Source of the DNA: Petunia secreta
Lineage: Eukaryota; Streptophyta; Magnoliopsida; Solanales; Solanaceae
Assembly: GCA_029990175.1 (NCBI GenBank)
Contig: JARKIP010000005.1
Span: 29,831,501 to 29,895,500 of the forward strand
Length of the DNA: 64,000 bases
Reading direction: 5' to 3'
This document shows positions 23,817-35,690 of the stretch, in pieces (position 1 is the stretch's first letter; each line of letters starts with the position of its first letter). A program made the translations under genes and the position numbers. Below the pieces are notes generated by a model. That model saw nothing but the letters and a program-made list of their open reading frames with translations. It searched no databases and was not told the origin of the DNA.

Positions 23817-24911
23817 CCCACTACCCAAGTGGGTCTTGCAAACTTGAAATTACCACTGGCCGGGCTTGACTTGAAATTTGAAATCGCCGCTTTGACGGGC
23901 TTTGACTGAAAAGCTGAAATTGCCGCTTTGACGGGCTTTGACTTGAAAACGTAAATTGCCGCTTCGATGGGCTTTGACTTGAAAAAATTGAAATTGCCAC
24001 TTTGACGGACTTTGAATTGAATGAAATTGCCGCTTTAACGGACTTTGACTTGAAAATTGAAATTGCCGCTTTGACGGACTTTGACTTGAAAATTAAAATT
24101 GCCGCTTTGACGGATTTTGACTTGAATGAAATTGCTGCTTTGATAGACTTTGACTGGAAAATTGAAATTGCCGCTTTGACTTGAATGGAATTGCCGCTTT
24201 GACGGACTTGACTTGAAAAATTGAAATTTCCGCTTTGACGGACTTTGACTTGAATGAAATTGCCGCTTTGACGGACTTTGACTTGAAAGATAAAATTAAC
24301 CACCACTCTGGTGGGTCTTGTTCGTGTTGAATTGAAAACAATCACTCTGATGGGTCTTGCTTATGCTGGAAATTGAAAACCATCACTCTGATGGGTCTTG
24401 CTTCTTCCGAAAATTGAAAACCATCACTCTGATGGGTCTTGCTTTTTGTTGAAAATTATAAACCATCACTCTGATGGGTCTTGCTTATGCTGGAAATTGA
24501 AAACCATCACTCTATTGGGTTCTGCTTCTTCCAGAAATTGAAAACCATCACTCTGATGGGTCTTGCTTTTTGTTGAAAATTAGAAAACCATCACTCTGAT
24601 GGGTCTTGCTTTTGCTGGAAATTGAAAACCATCACTCTGATGGGTCTTGTTCTAAAAGCTGAAAAAAAATTGTAACCCATTATCCCAATGGGTCTTGACA
24701 GAAAGCTGAAATTGTAAACCATCACTCTGATAGGTCTTGTTCTGAAAACTGAATCCCATTATCCCAATGGGCCTTGTGTTTAAAGTCGAAAATTCTATCC
24801 CATTATCCCAATGGTTCTTTTTACAGAAAGATGAAATTCGCAACCCATTATCCCAATGGGGTATTTTCTTGAAAGTTGAAAATCGATGCTCCCGGTTTAG
24901 ATGGTCCTTGA
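23817..24911. repeat. Hairpin minisatellite of element A (about 13 x 36 bp, then 14 x 41 bp)
   Basis: The left half repeats GCCGCTTTGACGGACTTTGA with a TTGAAAATTGAAATT-like tail. The right half repeats CCATCACTCTGATGGGTCTT with a GCTGGAAATTGAAA-like tail. In most units the core is a short inverted repeat followed by TCTTG or TTTGAC. Stems change on both sides together: CCCACT/AGTGGG (23817-23833), CCACC/GGTGG (about 24300), CCATCA/TGATGG (most right-half units) and CCCATT/AATGGG (about 24678-24860). The open frames across it are by-products of repetition. Confidence 0.9.
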
Positions 24912-25990
24912 TTTCTTTCTTTATTCCTTTTTCTGCTCTTCAAGTTTGTCCTCGACGAGCAACTGATTGTATGTAGTTATCCCAACCCAAATTCTCATAT
25001 CGGTCTTTGGTCACACCTTGTAGAAATAACAAACCATTCCCTGTTGATGTTCATGGTACAATCTCGGTATTAGACTCCCATTCCCGACTTTTAGACTGGT
25101 ACAACTGAAACTTGTAGACAAGTTTTGCAAACCTTTCTGAATGCCCGAAAATAATGAGAAAGAAATAAATGAAAAGGAAAGTGAAGAAAGTTATTTGGAG
25201 GTGAAACGACAACCTTAGTAAACATGACATGCAATTAGAATCAACTCTTGACTAGTTCACACGGCCATAACCCTGACCTTACTCCCAGTTTGACAATCTT
25301 CTCAACCCGAACTTGATGACGAATTCAACGACCCTCAGTCGACTAGTAGTGCCCCTCGGGGTTTTCACTAACTAGCCTCTATCTTTCTTCTTTTAACTCA
25401 CTATTGCCTTGCAGCGCCTTTTCAGGTTTTCACCGACAAGACTTCATCATTTTTTTCTTCATTTCTTTCATTTTTTTTGCTCTTTCCCAATCGACCTCCG
25501 ATCTTTCCTTGCTGCTCAACCCCGTCTTTCCTTTCTTTCTTCAATTTTGGCTTTTATCTTGATTCCCTAGAGAATTTCTCCTTTAATGACCTTGGTGCTC
25601 CCAGCTCCTAAATGCGATTGTCGGTTTACAAGAATGCGACTTTACATCGTGGAACTTATCCCTTGATATCCTACTCGGCTTGACATTCTCAATGATCGGT
25701 CAGAAGAGTCTTTATTTGGACTGTAACATTGGATTTGGTTAGGCTATGAAGAAAGGGGTTCAATATAAAAGCTCAGAAATATCTCATGAGACGATCAGAT
25801 ATATATCACAAACTATAAAATCACCGCTTTTTGAAAATAAAACAAACTTATTTCCCCCACTTTAGGCAAATAGGGGATTATTTCTCTTTTTTTTTTCTTT
25901 AGTTTGAAAAGCGGTATGAAAGCATCTCATGAAATGATTTGATGAATGATACAACCCTTGGAATCATTTCTTTTAAAATAACAACAAACT
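24912..25990. other. Element A interior, unassigned
   Basis: No coding region. Low-complexity pyrimidine tracts around 25430-25500 and short repeated phrases such as GGTTTTCACYRAC. Lies between the hairpin minisatellite and the GGGGCAG modules. Confidence 0.4.
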
Positions 25991-26332
25991 GTAGCCCCGG
26001 TTTAGTGAAACCGAGGAATTATCTTTTGAATTTTCTAATATGATAACATAGGGAATATTGAGATTATCCCCCGAGATGAACACAATGAAAGAAAAGGGAT
26101 GTTGACTTTCTCCTCTTTTTTTTTTTTTTTTTTTTTAAAAAAAATAAACTTCTGCCCCAGTTTATCCTAAACTGGGGCGCTTTGAGTTTTTTTTTCCTCG
26201 GCTTCGAGACTGATATACCAAACATCTCATGAAACAGACGAATATATGGTATAATAAAATAGAAGTTTATTTTTATTTTATAAAAAATAAAATAAAAAAT
26301 AAACTTCTGCCCCAGTTTAGCATAGAACGGGG
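25991..26332 (-). repeat. Three GGGGCAG-type palindromic modules in element A
   Basis: Three modules about 155 bp apart each begin RCTTCTGCCCC or GTAGCCCC (plus strand) and fold back. At 25998-26013 CGGTTT pairs with AAACCG. At 26154-26178 GCCCCAGTTTA pairs with TAAACTGGGGC without mismatch. At 26310-26332 CCCC and GTT pair with AAC and GGGG. On the minus strand they read CTGGGGC, like an internal polypurine tract. Confidence 0.75.
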
Positions 26333-26441
26333 AAGAAAATTTCTTTTGACGTTGGCCGCAAACTTGGAGGCAAGTTTTGCGTCAATATGAGATAGGGGAA
26401 AAAGGAAATTTTCCCTGTAATGACCGCACCCGAATGGTTGC

Positions 26442-26478
26442 CTACGTATCCTTTTGAGAGGAATCAGGTCAGACATAG
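26442..26478 (-). other. Conserved hairpin motif, copy 2 (element A)
   Basis: CTACG ... CATAG outer arms, ATCC / GGAAT inner arms and CAGGTC between. One outer pair is mismatched. Confidence 0.7.
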
Positions 26479-27344
26479 CTCTACCGCTGAGGTAGATTTT
26501 GTTTTTGTTGTTTTTTTTCCTTTTCTTTTTTGATCATATCAAATTAATTCCAAGGGAGGGTTGGCCAAAGAGAACACAAAAGACTGACAAAGGATATAGT
26601 GTTTGGGTAGAAGAAATGAAAGCCGTTCGTCATCCTGACCCGAGAATGCCTCGTACAGATAATGATTCAATGAATTGACCTGGATTGATCCACACGTGTC
26701 CTCGACTTTTGCTTCAACGATGGTTCTCAAAACTGGTATTTCAAATTCGGTCGAAGCGACCGTGATCGATTTTGAACTTCTCACCGATCTCCCTTATCGG
26801 ATGACTACTGATTAATTCTCAACTTATTTCGCTCCCTCTTTTATCCCTCTTTTATCCCTCTTTACTACTCAAATAGCTCACAATTCCAGAGCGCGTGTTT
26901 AGATCAAGACGTAAATTCTGCATGTCATGTTATTAAGGTTGACAAAACATAAAACAGAAAACTAAGGAGGTAAGAACAGAAAACATAAAAGACCAAATAT
27001 TAGGACGAGATGGATCTCGCTTTCATTGAATTGAAGATAGAAGGGTTTTAACAAACAAAACAAGCCAAATAATGCACTTGGGTTACAACCCTTGAATAAC
27101 AAAGTACACAGAAAGATTAGAAAAACAAGCTACAACATTTCACAGTCACTCAATTGCAAGTCAGGGCAACTTTTCCTGCTTTTCATGCGTTGTTGAGCCC
27201 TTCACCAAGATGTACCATCCAAGTTCCATTGGTGTGCTTCAAACTTGACAACATCTTCTTCTTTGGTTCATTTTCTTGAAATACCATCAGGGTAGACATG
27301 TTTTCTTTGGAATAAATGAATGACTGTGTAAGACACTGAATTGG

Positions 27345-28730
27345 CTAAACGACTACATCTTGCATTGTTACGTGGACAGTTGATTTATGTAGCCTATCGA
27401 TTGATCCAACAATAGATGAGTCATGGTGTCTGATGTTTTGGGAAGGACCAACTGCCACAACCTGCTTGGCGCCATTCCCTTTCACTTCTTCTTCTGTGAA
27501 CAATGTCCCAATCATACGCGTGTCCTTTTGAACATCATGAACCGGAAAAGGATTTTGGTTCACATTTGGTGTCTCATCCTCCACCACCATTATTTGATTG
27601 TTGTCTATCATTGCTTCGACTGCTCTTTTCAGATGCCCACATTGCTCTGTGTCACGTCCAGGCGCCCCAGAATGAAAAGTGCAACGGCGCGAGCGATCCA
27701 CTTTCCTAGTTGGATTCATGTTTCCTGAGATGGGTTTCAGCATGTTTGCTTGTTGTAGCCTTTCAAACAGGTTGGTCTAAGATTCTCTGATTGGTGTGAA
27801 CCTAATCATCCCCCACTCGTCGAAACTTCTTATGACACGCACTCAGACGGGAGCTTGGATTTTTCCTTTTTGGGAGGGAAAGTTAAGCGAAGCCTGGAAG
27901 TGATTATGAGGAGTGTTACATGTGGTTTGTGTGGTTAGTGCACGCCATTGCGGATAGGAGGATGTTGGAGCATATGGCTGCACTTTGTGGGGTGAATGGG
28001 TGGAGTATTTTGGATCATGTAGGGAGTGGTGGTGCTGATGATGCTTTTGTGGAGTTCGGGAGTATGAGTGGGGTTGTTTGAATTATCCTTTGCTCCACTT
28101 TCTGGGATCTCGTTCCCTTTCTGTTTCATTGTAAAGACTTTCTGACCTAGCTAGGACATCGAATTGTGGAGCAGAGGCCGAGGGTGGAGCAAGTGGAGGC
28201 GGTGGTGCCAGTGGACACATTGTGGATGATCCCGCCTCCTTTGTTGCACTATAGTAGTGGGGAGAGTCAGGAGAATACTGAGAGTCCTCAACTGTCCTAG
28301 GCGGATTTTGTGCCTGATGCACGATGCTCGGTGCAAGACTTGTGAGACTGGCTGGCAGGGGAGGAGTTGTCTGTCCCGAAATAATGGCAAGATACAAGTC
28401 GGCTACCAACTGTTTCAAATTTTTAACCTCTTCAGTCAACCTCCCATTCTGTTCGGCCATCAACTGTTTCAAAATTTCGGCCTCTCCGGTCAACCTATCA
28501 ATTCGCTCGGCCACCAACCGTTTCAGATTTTTGACCTCTTCAGTCAACCTCTCATTCAACTCAATCAAACGCTCGTGAGCGCCGAACTCAGAATTCCCAC
28601 CTTCAGACGTCATGACCACGGGTTGCATTGATGCTATTGTGTATGGGTGGTATGATGCCAGAATGTCTGTCCGAGTTACCACAGAGATCCAAACAACTAA
28701 TGGCAAACAAATTGGGTTAGCACAAAACAC
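27345..28730 (-). pseudogene. Element A gag remnant
   Basis: The right part (28730 leftward, about 215 codons) has a coiled-coil stretch of heptad-like units: ERLTEEVKNLKRLVAERIDR, then LTGEAEILKQLMAEQNGR, then LTEEVKNLKQLV; then a Pro-rich tail. The left part (27743-27345) has RRCTFHSGAPGRDTEQCGHL followed by KRAVEAMIDNNQ and NVNQNPFP, the pattern at the gag/protease border of plant Tat-type gypsy elements (HSG..GHDTE.C..LK). The segment between, about 27745-28080, is out of frame, with most of the gag core missing. No protease, reverse transcriptase or integrase follows. Gag would package element RNA in the cytoplasm; this copy cannot. Lineage placement is from motif pattern only. Confidence 0.7.
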
Positions 28731-28818
28731 ACGTTGACAAGCTTATGGTTGTTATGCGTCATCCCGAAAAGATTCACAGCATATGCCGCTCGTACCGACC
28801 CTATCCCAAAAATATTGA

Positions 28819-28858
28819 CTACGTATCGCGTTGAGGAAAGTCAGGACGCAAATCGTAG
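28819..28858 (-). other. Conserved hairpin motif, copy 3 (element A, just upstream of gag)
   Basis: CTACG and CGTAG outer arms are complementary; GAGGAAAGTCAGGAC matches the GGAATCAGGTC core of other copies with changes. It is the most diverged copy and sits at the 5' side of gag rather than at the 3' end. Confidence 0.55.
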
Positions 28859-29059
28859 ACGACACGTAACTCGAGATAACAGACAAGCTTGACTTTCTTT
28901 TTTTTTCTTTTCTTTCCTTTTTTTTCTTATCCTTTTTCTTTTAATCGTTTTTCTTGAAACAACTGACATAATTTAAACAATGACTAGAGACAAGAGTCAA
29001 AAATAAAAACACGACGTCTCGGTATTTACAGAATTAGAGAAAACCTAGGATACGAAATG

Positions 29060-29960
29060 ACAGACACGAGCACATGAATGATTAACAAAATTTTACCATT
29101 ACAATGGCGTAAAAAGAGGACAAATTATTCTCGAACTTAGGTTAAAATCAAGACACAGACTCGGACATAGGAACTTTTCAAAAATTTTGTCATTATAACG
29201 TAAAATGACGACCAAAAATATTTTTTGAGACTCGGAGTGAAAACCGGACTCGTGCCTATGCAAACAGAAAGGATTTCAAAAAGAGTGCCATTATAACAGC
29301 GTGATACAACAATTTTTTTTGTTAAACTAGAAAAATTCGGACACAGACCTAGACAAAGAGAAAGGGTTCCAAAAATTTTACCATCATAGTGACAACAAAT
29401 TATTTTAATAAACAAACTCGGGCTAAAACCCGAACACACAACTAAACACAAGATTCTAAAAAAAATCTTCGTTACAATGGTTTAAATGACGACTATTTTT
29501 TTTTTATTATTTTTTAAATTTTTGGAGACTCGAGACTCAAACTCCCATTCTTTAATTTTTTTTACGACTCGGATAAAAGTATAAAATTGACACAAATCCC
29601 GAAAAAATCGTCATTACAATGGTATTAAAATGATAGTTTATTTGACAACTTGGGACAAGATCTCGGACTCAAATTTGGACAGTTTTTAGAAAAGTCATCA
29701 TCATAACAACGTAAAAATTGGACAAAATTAAGGAACCCTTTGACACATATTTAGACACGAAATTTCAAAAAATTTCGCCATTATAACGGCGTATAAGATT
29801 ATTTTCACATTTTCGGATAGACTGTAAGACTTGACTTAACCGCGAATGGCCTAAAGAAAATTCGGCATTATAACGACACATATTTTATGACTCAAAGAAA
29901 ACCTTTCTTATGGATTTTGGCACAATAACCTAAAAAAATTCACCATTATAACGGTATAAA
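29060..29960. repeat. Element A leader: about nine diverged 100-bp repeats
   Basis: Each unit has an AAAATTTTGCCATTATAACG-like core followed by a GACTCGGA-like phrase. Cores carry short palindromes: CGCC..GGCG (about 29778), ACC..GGT (about 29942), CCATT..AATGG (about 29096). Non-coding, between the primer site and gag. Confidence 0.75.
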
Positions 29961-30549
29961 AATAATGATGACGCTTTTTTTTTTTTCATTTGTATCCATT
30001 TCAATATACCCCGACCCCTCAAACCAATAACGGTCAGCATAACAACCTTCCGAACATATGCAACACAGAAAATGCCATAAATATGCCTTTCTGGGACGCG
30101 GGTCCCATCTTGACACGAAGGTGGTTAGCCTAGACAAGTGCATTACCGGTGTACCGCACCTCACTAAGTCATCAAATGAAATGCAGATAAATCAGGCCTA
30201 AAGGTTTAACTCTAGGTGACACCATTGACTCGGTGTCTCGACTGGCTCAAAACCTGGTGGACAAACCGGGCGGAAAGCGCATCGAGGTTGTTCGGCAACA
30301 GTGTCTCCAACCTAACCCCGATACACCATCCTCCTAAATCATGGGCAATTTTGTGTAAGAAGGTTTCCCAGATGCTGAAAGCAATACTGGTATATATATA
30401 TCAGAGACTCAGAGGGTTTCGCGAGAGGAGACAGTTTATATACAGTTCGGATAAATATTGAAGTAGTAACATTCAAAACATGGCAAACAAACAAACAAAT
30501 ATTCACAAGACTAAAAAGCGACAATGATTAAAGCCTGAGATTCTAATTT
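29961..30549. other. Element A leader next to the primer site
   Basis: Non-coding. No conserved frame or repeat recognised; contains a short TATATATAT stretch near 30391. Confidence 0.4.
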
Positions 30550-30566
30550 CCCCAGCGGAGTCGCCA
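30550..30566 (-). other. Element A primer binding site (tRNA-Arg type)
   Basis: On the minus strand TGGCGACTCCGCTGGGG begins three bases after the 5' LTR. It is complementary to the 3' end of a plant arginine tRNA including CCA, as known for Ogre/Tat elements. The same site occurs at 33927 and 47489. Confidence 0.85.
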
Positions 30567-30569
30567 AGC

Positions 30570-31371
30570 TGTCACGCCCTAAAATTTTACTAATAAAATA
30601 AATAAAAGGTGCAGTGACTTAGGTGTTTAAGGGTACACAAATTATTAGAGATTTTCAGAGTCGCCACTTGACAAGTTAAAGGCGTGCCAAGTCACTAAAG
30701 TGGTACCTTAGAACACCTATGACTCGTTTAGTGGTCTGCGTCAGAGTTCCGGATAAGGATCTCGGTTGACTCTCGGAAAGGTATTAGGCACCCTCGAGTC
30801 CTGTGCAAGCACAGTTGCTTTATTGACGCTCTCCGGCTTTTGCGAATTATATGTTTGTTGTTTAGTATCCAAATTATTTGCTATGTTTTGATGTTAGTTA
30901 GAAAGTCGTCCGTTCATCGGTGAAAAAAACTCTATTGGAGATTAACTGTGGGTCGTTACCCATTCGAATTCCAATATAATGAGTTCCACATAAACATTGG
31001 ACATTTATTTGTGCTTAATTTAGTTTAAAAGTTTGCCCGTTCGGTGATGAAAATTCTATCAAAAATTAACCACGGACACGTTATCCGTTCGAATTTCCAA
31101 TAAAAGTGAGATTCCATGTAAACATCTTGGCGTATTAATTTTGTTATTGTTTCAGCCTATCACTTGCCTAACCGCGTGCATCACTTCTAATGATTTGCTT
31201 AATCGTTATTGGCCTTATTATTAATGTTCATTAGTCAACCGTGTTTAATCCCTTCGGTTGTCAATACAAAACATAAACAAATTGATAGACTAACTACATC
31301 AACTCATACGCATGTCATTTTAATATGGGCCAGCCCGCTCTTATTCATTGTTGTACTGTACAAGTTTTAAG
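30570..31371 (-). repeat. Element A, 5' LTR, part 1
   Basis: Begins TGTCACGCCC and matches 19883-20683 closely. It breaks at TTAAG exactly where element C begins. Confidence 0.9.
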
Positions 31372-33272
31372 TGTTGACACCCAATTTTGTCCATCCTTTT
31401 TACATAATTGGCCATAATTTAATTTAAAGGTGCAATTTGATTATTTGTGCATAATTTGCATTAGAAGGCATGCATTTACGTGTGTTATCCGCTAGTTATA
31501 TATTATATACTTAAATGTGCTTATATTACGTAATTTTGCATTATTTAGGCTATTTTTGAAAGAGTGGTTGTCTGTGTAATTTTGTTCATTTATAGCATTT
31601 ATTAATTATTTGTAACTATTATACTTAATTAATTTAAATTTTCTTTATGTGTGCATTTTGGTTTTATTTGTCTTATTTTATATAATATATATACATATTT
31701 ATATTTTAATTATTTTGCACCTTTTTAATTTAATATTGGTTCAATTTTTATTTAAACATTACCAATTTCATTTCATAATTTAAAAGTTTTATTACATTCA
31801 TTTTGAACCTAGACTAAATTCTAAGCAAATACACCACCGCTTACAAAAAACCATGTCCAAGTTCATCCCCCAAATCCTCATTCTAAATCCCTAAAATCCC
31901 TCCCAAAATTACCTCCTAATCTTTTCCCTTAATTCTTATAATCCCTACAATTATTCCCCTAAAATCCCCTAATTTTCTCTTCCAAAATCCTATAAACACT
32001 ATACCCATCAGAAAATACAGGGACACTCGGGATAACCCCCACGGCTCCTTCCTTGTCCTCTCCTTCGCCCAACTCCTCCCCTTCTTCACCATTCACTCTA
32101 CCATTTTTTAACAGTACAACATCACACCTTCAGATCCACAAAATAAATGGAGTTCACAGTACACACATCAACACATCACACGCACAGAAAATCAAAGCCA
32201 GACCTCACTCTCCCATCTACGTCTTCTTCCTCAAAAATCAGAAACAATAACCATTATCACCTCCCCATACCCAAAACAGAGATACATCATATATGTACAC
32301 CCCAACGCTTGTCTAAAACCATCGGAAATACAATAGGGGATCGGGATCGGCGACTTGGGAACGGAAACAGGGAGGTCGGTGTTGGTTTGTTCAAATCAAA
32401 GCGGGAAGAAACAAAATAATCCAATCACCGGAAAATACAAGCGGAGGGAAGGGAGATGAAATGACCACAGTCTCACTGATTTCTTCTACTTCTTTGATTC
32501 CTATTTTTTACTGTTGATTCTCTATTGTTGTTTGACAGAAGAAGGAGGTACTGGACAGCAAAATAACCAGCGGCAGTGGCGACATCGGAGTAGCAGCGAC
32601 GCCGCGACTCGCTCGCCGGTGTCACTCCTCCTCGTTATAGATTTTCCTGCTCGTTCCCGTTGCCAACGATGGCGTTGTTTGAAACTTCGCAGCAGTCGTA
32701 GTCTTCCTCCTTTCCGTTTCACCAGTTACTTCTCGTTCATTGGGAGTTGGGTCGGAGCTTTGGCTTCGACGAGTCACTGGACTATCAGAATACATATACA
32801 TTGCTATTTTGGATTTTTTCTGATGTGTCCGTTTGTTTGGATCTGTTGACTAATCTGATTATTGCTTTTGAGTTTCTCCTTGCAGTTCCTGATGCCTCAT
32901 GGACTCGATGGTCGCTACACGGATTGGCCAATGAAAAAATATATTTTTACATATATTGAGGCCTACACAAGAAATTGACGGAAATACAATGAATTGACGG
33001 ACTAATCACGGCCGAGGAAAATAATAATTATTTATTTGAGGCCTATTTGAACAGATACTACAGTCCCATTCATGCGTCCCTAAAACAAAGGCTATGATGA
33101 CGTGTATAAGCCGTTACTACAAACGAGCCGGTGACGGAGTGACGAGACCGATAATTGGCATGGCAACACGACTGGCCGGCGTGTTCGCAGCCGTATCAAC
33201 GTCCCTAACGTCAAACCAATACACACCTGAGCCGACACTTTCACAAATCCCCTTCCCTTTTATTTTAAACTA

Positions 33273-33339
<67 letters not shown>

Positions 33340-33923
33340 TATTGTTAGTATTATTATTATTATTATTATAATATTTTTACTAACTTATTTATATTTGTTA
33401 CGAGGTATATCGTGGAGGAATTACGAAAAGACGACCCTTTCGAAAAGGGCAAAATATCTAAAATAGTTGACTTTATTTTATTTTATTAATTTCATTTGCA
33501 ATTTTTACTAACTTGTTTGTTTATTTTGCAAGGTACAAAGCTTGGTCATTAGAAGAGACTAATATCTCTTATTTGTCTTTAAAGTTGTAGCTTAATATTC
33601 AAATATTTTATTGCTTAGTTAGTTTAATTAATTGTTTAGAATTCCAATTACGAAGTCCGGCCAGTAACTACATTTGGTGGGGCTTGAGAGGTGCCTAACC
33701 GCTTCCTCTCGAGTTAACTTGAACCTCTTACCTAGAATATCTGGTTCGTAAACTAAGTTTCAGAGTTAATTGTAAAATTGGCTAGAAATAAAATAGGTGC
33801 CCTAATACGCCTAGTTAAAAAATATGTTAGGTGGCGGCTCCAACACTCTAACTCCAAACGAGTTCACCCAGTCAAATTCGAAACCCGACTCACCTCGAGC
33901 TGAGTCCAAAATCGGGTATGACA
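31372..33923 (+). repeat. Element C, 5' LTR (2552 bp)
   Basis: From TGTTGACACCC to GGGTATGACA. Short open frames about 32514-32849 recur in the other LTR simply because the LTRs are copies. Contains a long TTA microsatellite. Confidence 0.9.
33276..33370. repeat. (TTA)n microsatellite in the 5' LTR of C
   Basis: About 30 near-perfect TTA units. The same site in the 3' LTR (41688-41815) is longer, and LTR D has an equivalent tract. Confidence 0.95.
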
Positions 33924-33926
33924 GAA

Positions 33927-33943
33927 TGACGACTCCGCTGGGG
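33927..33943 (+). other. Element C primer binding site (tRNA-Arg type)
   Basis: TGACGACTCCGCTGGGG, three bases after the LTR; one mismatch to the site of element A (TGGCGAC). Confidence 0.8.
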
Positions 33944-34480
33944 ACTTCAAGGTTCAAACCATAACAAACTTTTAATTGGAATTCTTTGCATTTATTTTCT
34001 TTCTCCTATTGTTTCTCAAAACTAATATTTCTTTCTTTTTCTTTTGCAGGTTTGGAGTTTAGTTTTCTATTTCATTTGTGTTTTCTTTTTATCACTGTAA
34101 TATTTCCTCCACTCCTGGAATATTTTTTTTTTACACTTGCACACACCATAAATGGTTACGTGGATCCCACGGCCGTTTCACTCTCAAAAAACCCTTTAGG
34201 AAGGACGTTTGGAGTATAGTTGGTCCGTGGTACAACCAACCCCTTCAAACGATCCCATCCTTTGGTTGTCTGCCAGAGGAACCATATCCTTGTCTAGACT
34301 AACCCACTCTTAGGAAGTTCTTTTAGGATAACACAACATGTCCTAAACTTCAGTTACTCTCGAATCTTCTAAATCTTTTTCTTTAAAACACTTTCACTTC
34401 ATAGTTCTTTTGCTTGTTTTCAAAAGTTTCAAACCTATTTCCAGAATTAACTTGTTTGTTTCTCCCGTTTAAAATTTATT

Positions 34481-34552
<72 letters not shown>

Positions 34553-35265
34553 TTATTTATTTATATTTATATCAATATGTGCACCATTTCCTTAAATTTG
34601 CTAAATCTTTTTCTTAAAACAGGTTTCACTTCTTTTCGCATTTTTGAAAATATATCGCCTAACTCTATTAGCCTAATTTTCAAAATTAACTTGTTTTATT
34701 TGTCTTTCACTCTTTTAAAAGTTGGTAAAATATTTGCATCTTTTCTTTTTCGTGATTTTTAATATTGCCTAGTTTATATTAATCCTATCTTTCGAAACTA
34801 ATGTGTTTGTTTTGTTCTTATCCTTCTAAAATCATTTTATGAAATACTTCAAATATGTGTGCATCATTTTACAAAACATACGCATTTCTTTAAAAAAAAC
34901 TAGTACATTTTTTTAAACTAGTGCATATCATGCATACCTTCTGCCACTCCTAGCAAGTTTCTAAATCGTGCGGCTGTTACGACAACCTTTTTCCTCACAA
35001 AAATCTCCTTTTAGGGGGAAAAACTTGGAACCTATTTGGCCCGAGACGTTCCCGCTCCTGAGTTGTCCGCTTGGGAGGATAATCAAACTCGGTCTAGCTA
35101 ACTCTATTCTTTAGTAGCAATGCTAGGGATCATACATCATGACATATCATTAATCGACTTGTTCTCAAGTCCAATAGGCAATCCGAACGGGTTTTTAACC
35201 CCAAGGAGCGTTGAACATGATTTATCGGCATATACTTAAAGGATTGAACGTGCAAATGTAGACCG
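33944..35265. other. Element C interior, left part
   Basis: Non-coding, pyrimidine-rich and AT-rich. Holds the long (TA)n tract. No gag frame found where one would be expected. Confidence 0.45.
34486..34548. repeat. (TA)n microsatellite
   Basis: About 31 uninterrupted AT dinucleotides. Confidence 0.97.
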
Positions 35266-35690
35266 TTTATGGGAATTATTCTGCATTCAATGCCATTCAA
35301 AGGCACAAAGGTTACCTAAGAGACTTTAGAAGCCCAAAGTGAGTCAGAAATGATTGTTTATTCCTACATGGTCGGAGTTACTCTGTATTCAATGCCATTC
35401 AAAGGCACAAAGGTTACCCAAGAGGCGTCAAAAGCCCGAATTGAATCAGAAATGATTGCTTAAACAATCAAAATTATTCTGTATTCAATGCCATTCAAAG
35501 GCACGAAGGTAACCGATGAGGCGGCAAAAGCCCAAATTGAATAAAAAATGACCGTTTATTTCTTAAACAATCAGAATCATTCTGTATTCAATGCTATTCG
35601 AAGGCATTAAATGGTAACCAAAGAGGCATTAAAAGGCCCAATTTGAAGCAGAAATAACCACTTGATACACGGGATGACGCATAGCGCACA
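35266..35690. repeat. Element C tandem array 1, about 110-120 bp x 4
   Basis: Units contain TCTGTATTCAATGCCATTCA, then AAGGCACAAAGGTTACC, GAGGC and AGCCCAAATTGAA. TGCC and GGCA around ATTCAAA form a small hairpin in each unit; the last unit has TGCT..GGCA, still pairing through a wobble. Confidence 0.85.

Noticed and set aside
23821..24345. 174-codon minus-strand frame of Lys/Ser/Val repeats
   Set aside because: Translation of the minisatellite; the unit length varies and the frame is not kept through the array.
28083..28730. Host coiled-coil gene
   Set aside because: It is followed at the expected distance by a gag-type HSG..DTE.C motif and lies between the primer site and polypurine tract of element A.
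30570..30590. Structural RNA gene at the tRNA-like sequence beside the LTR
   Set aside because: Only the 17-base primer match is present; no tRNA cloverleaf surrounds it. The same applies at 33927 and 47489.
32514..32849. Open frames in LTR C, repeated at 40989-41372, as conserved genes
   Set aside because: The repetition is explained by LTR copying; lengths differ between copies through frame changes.
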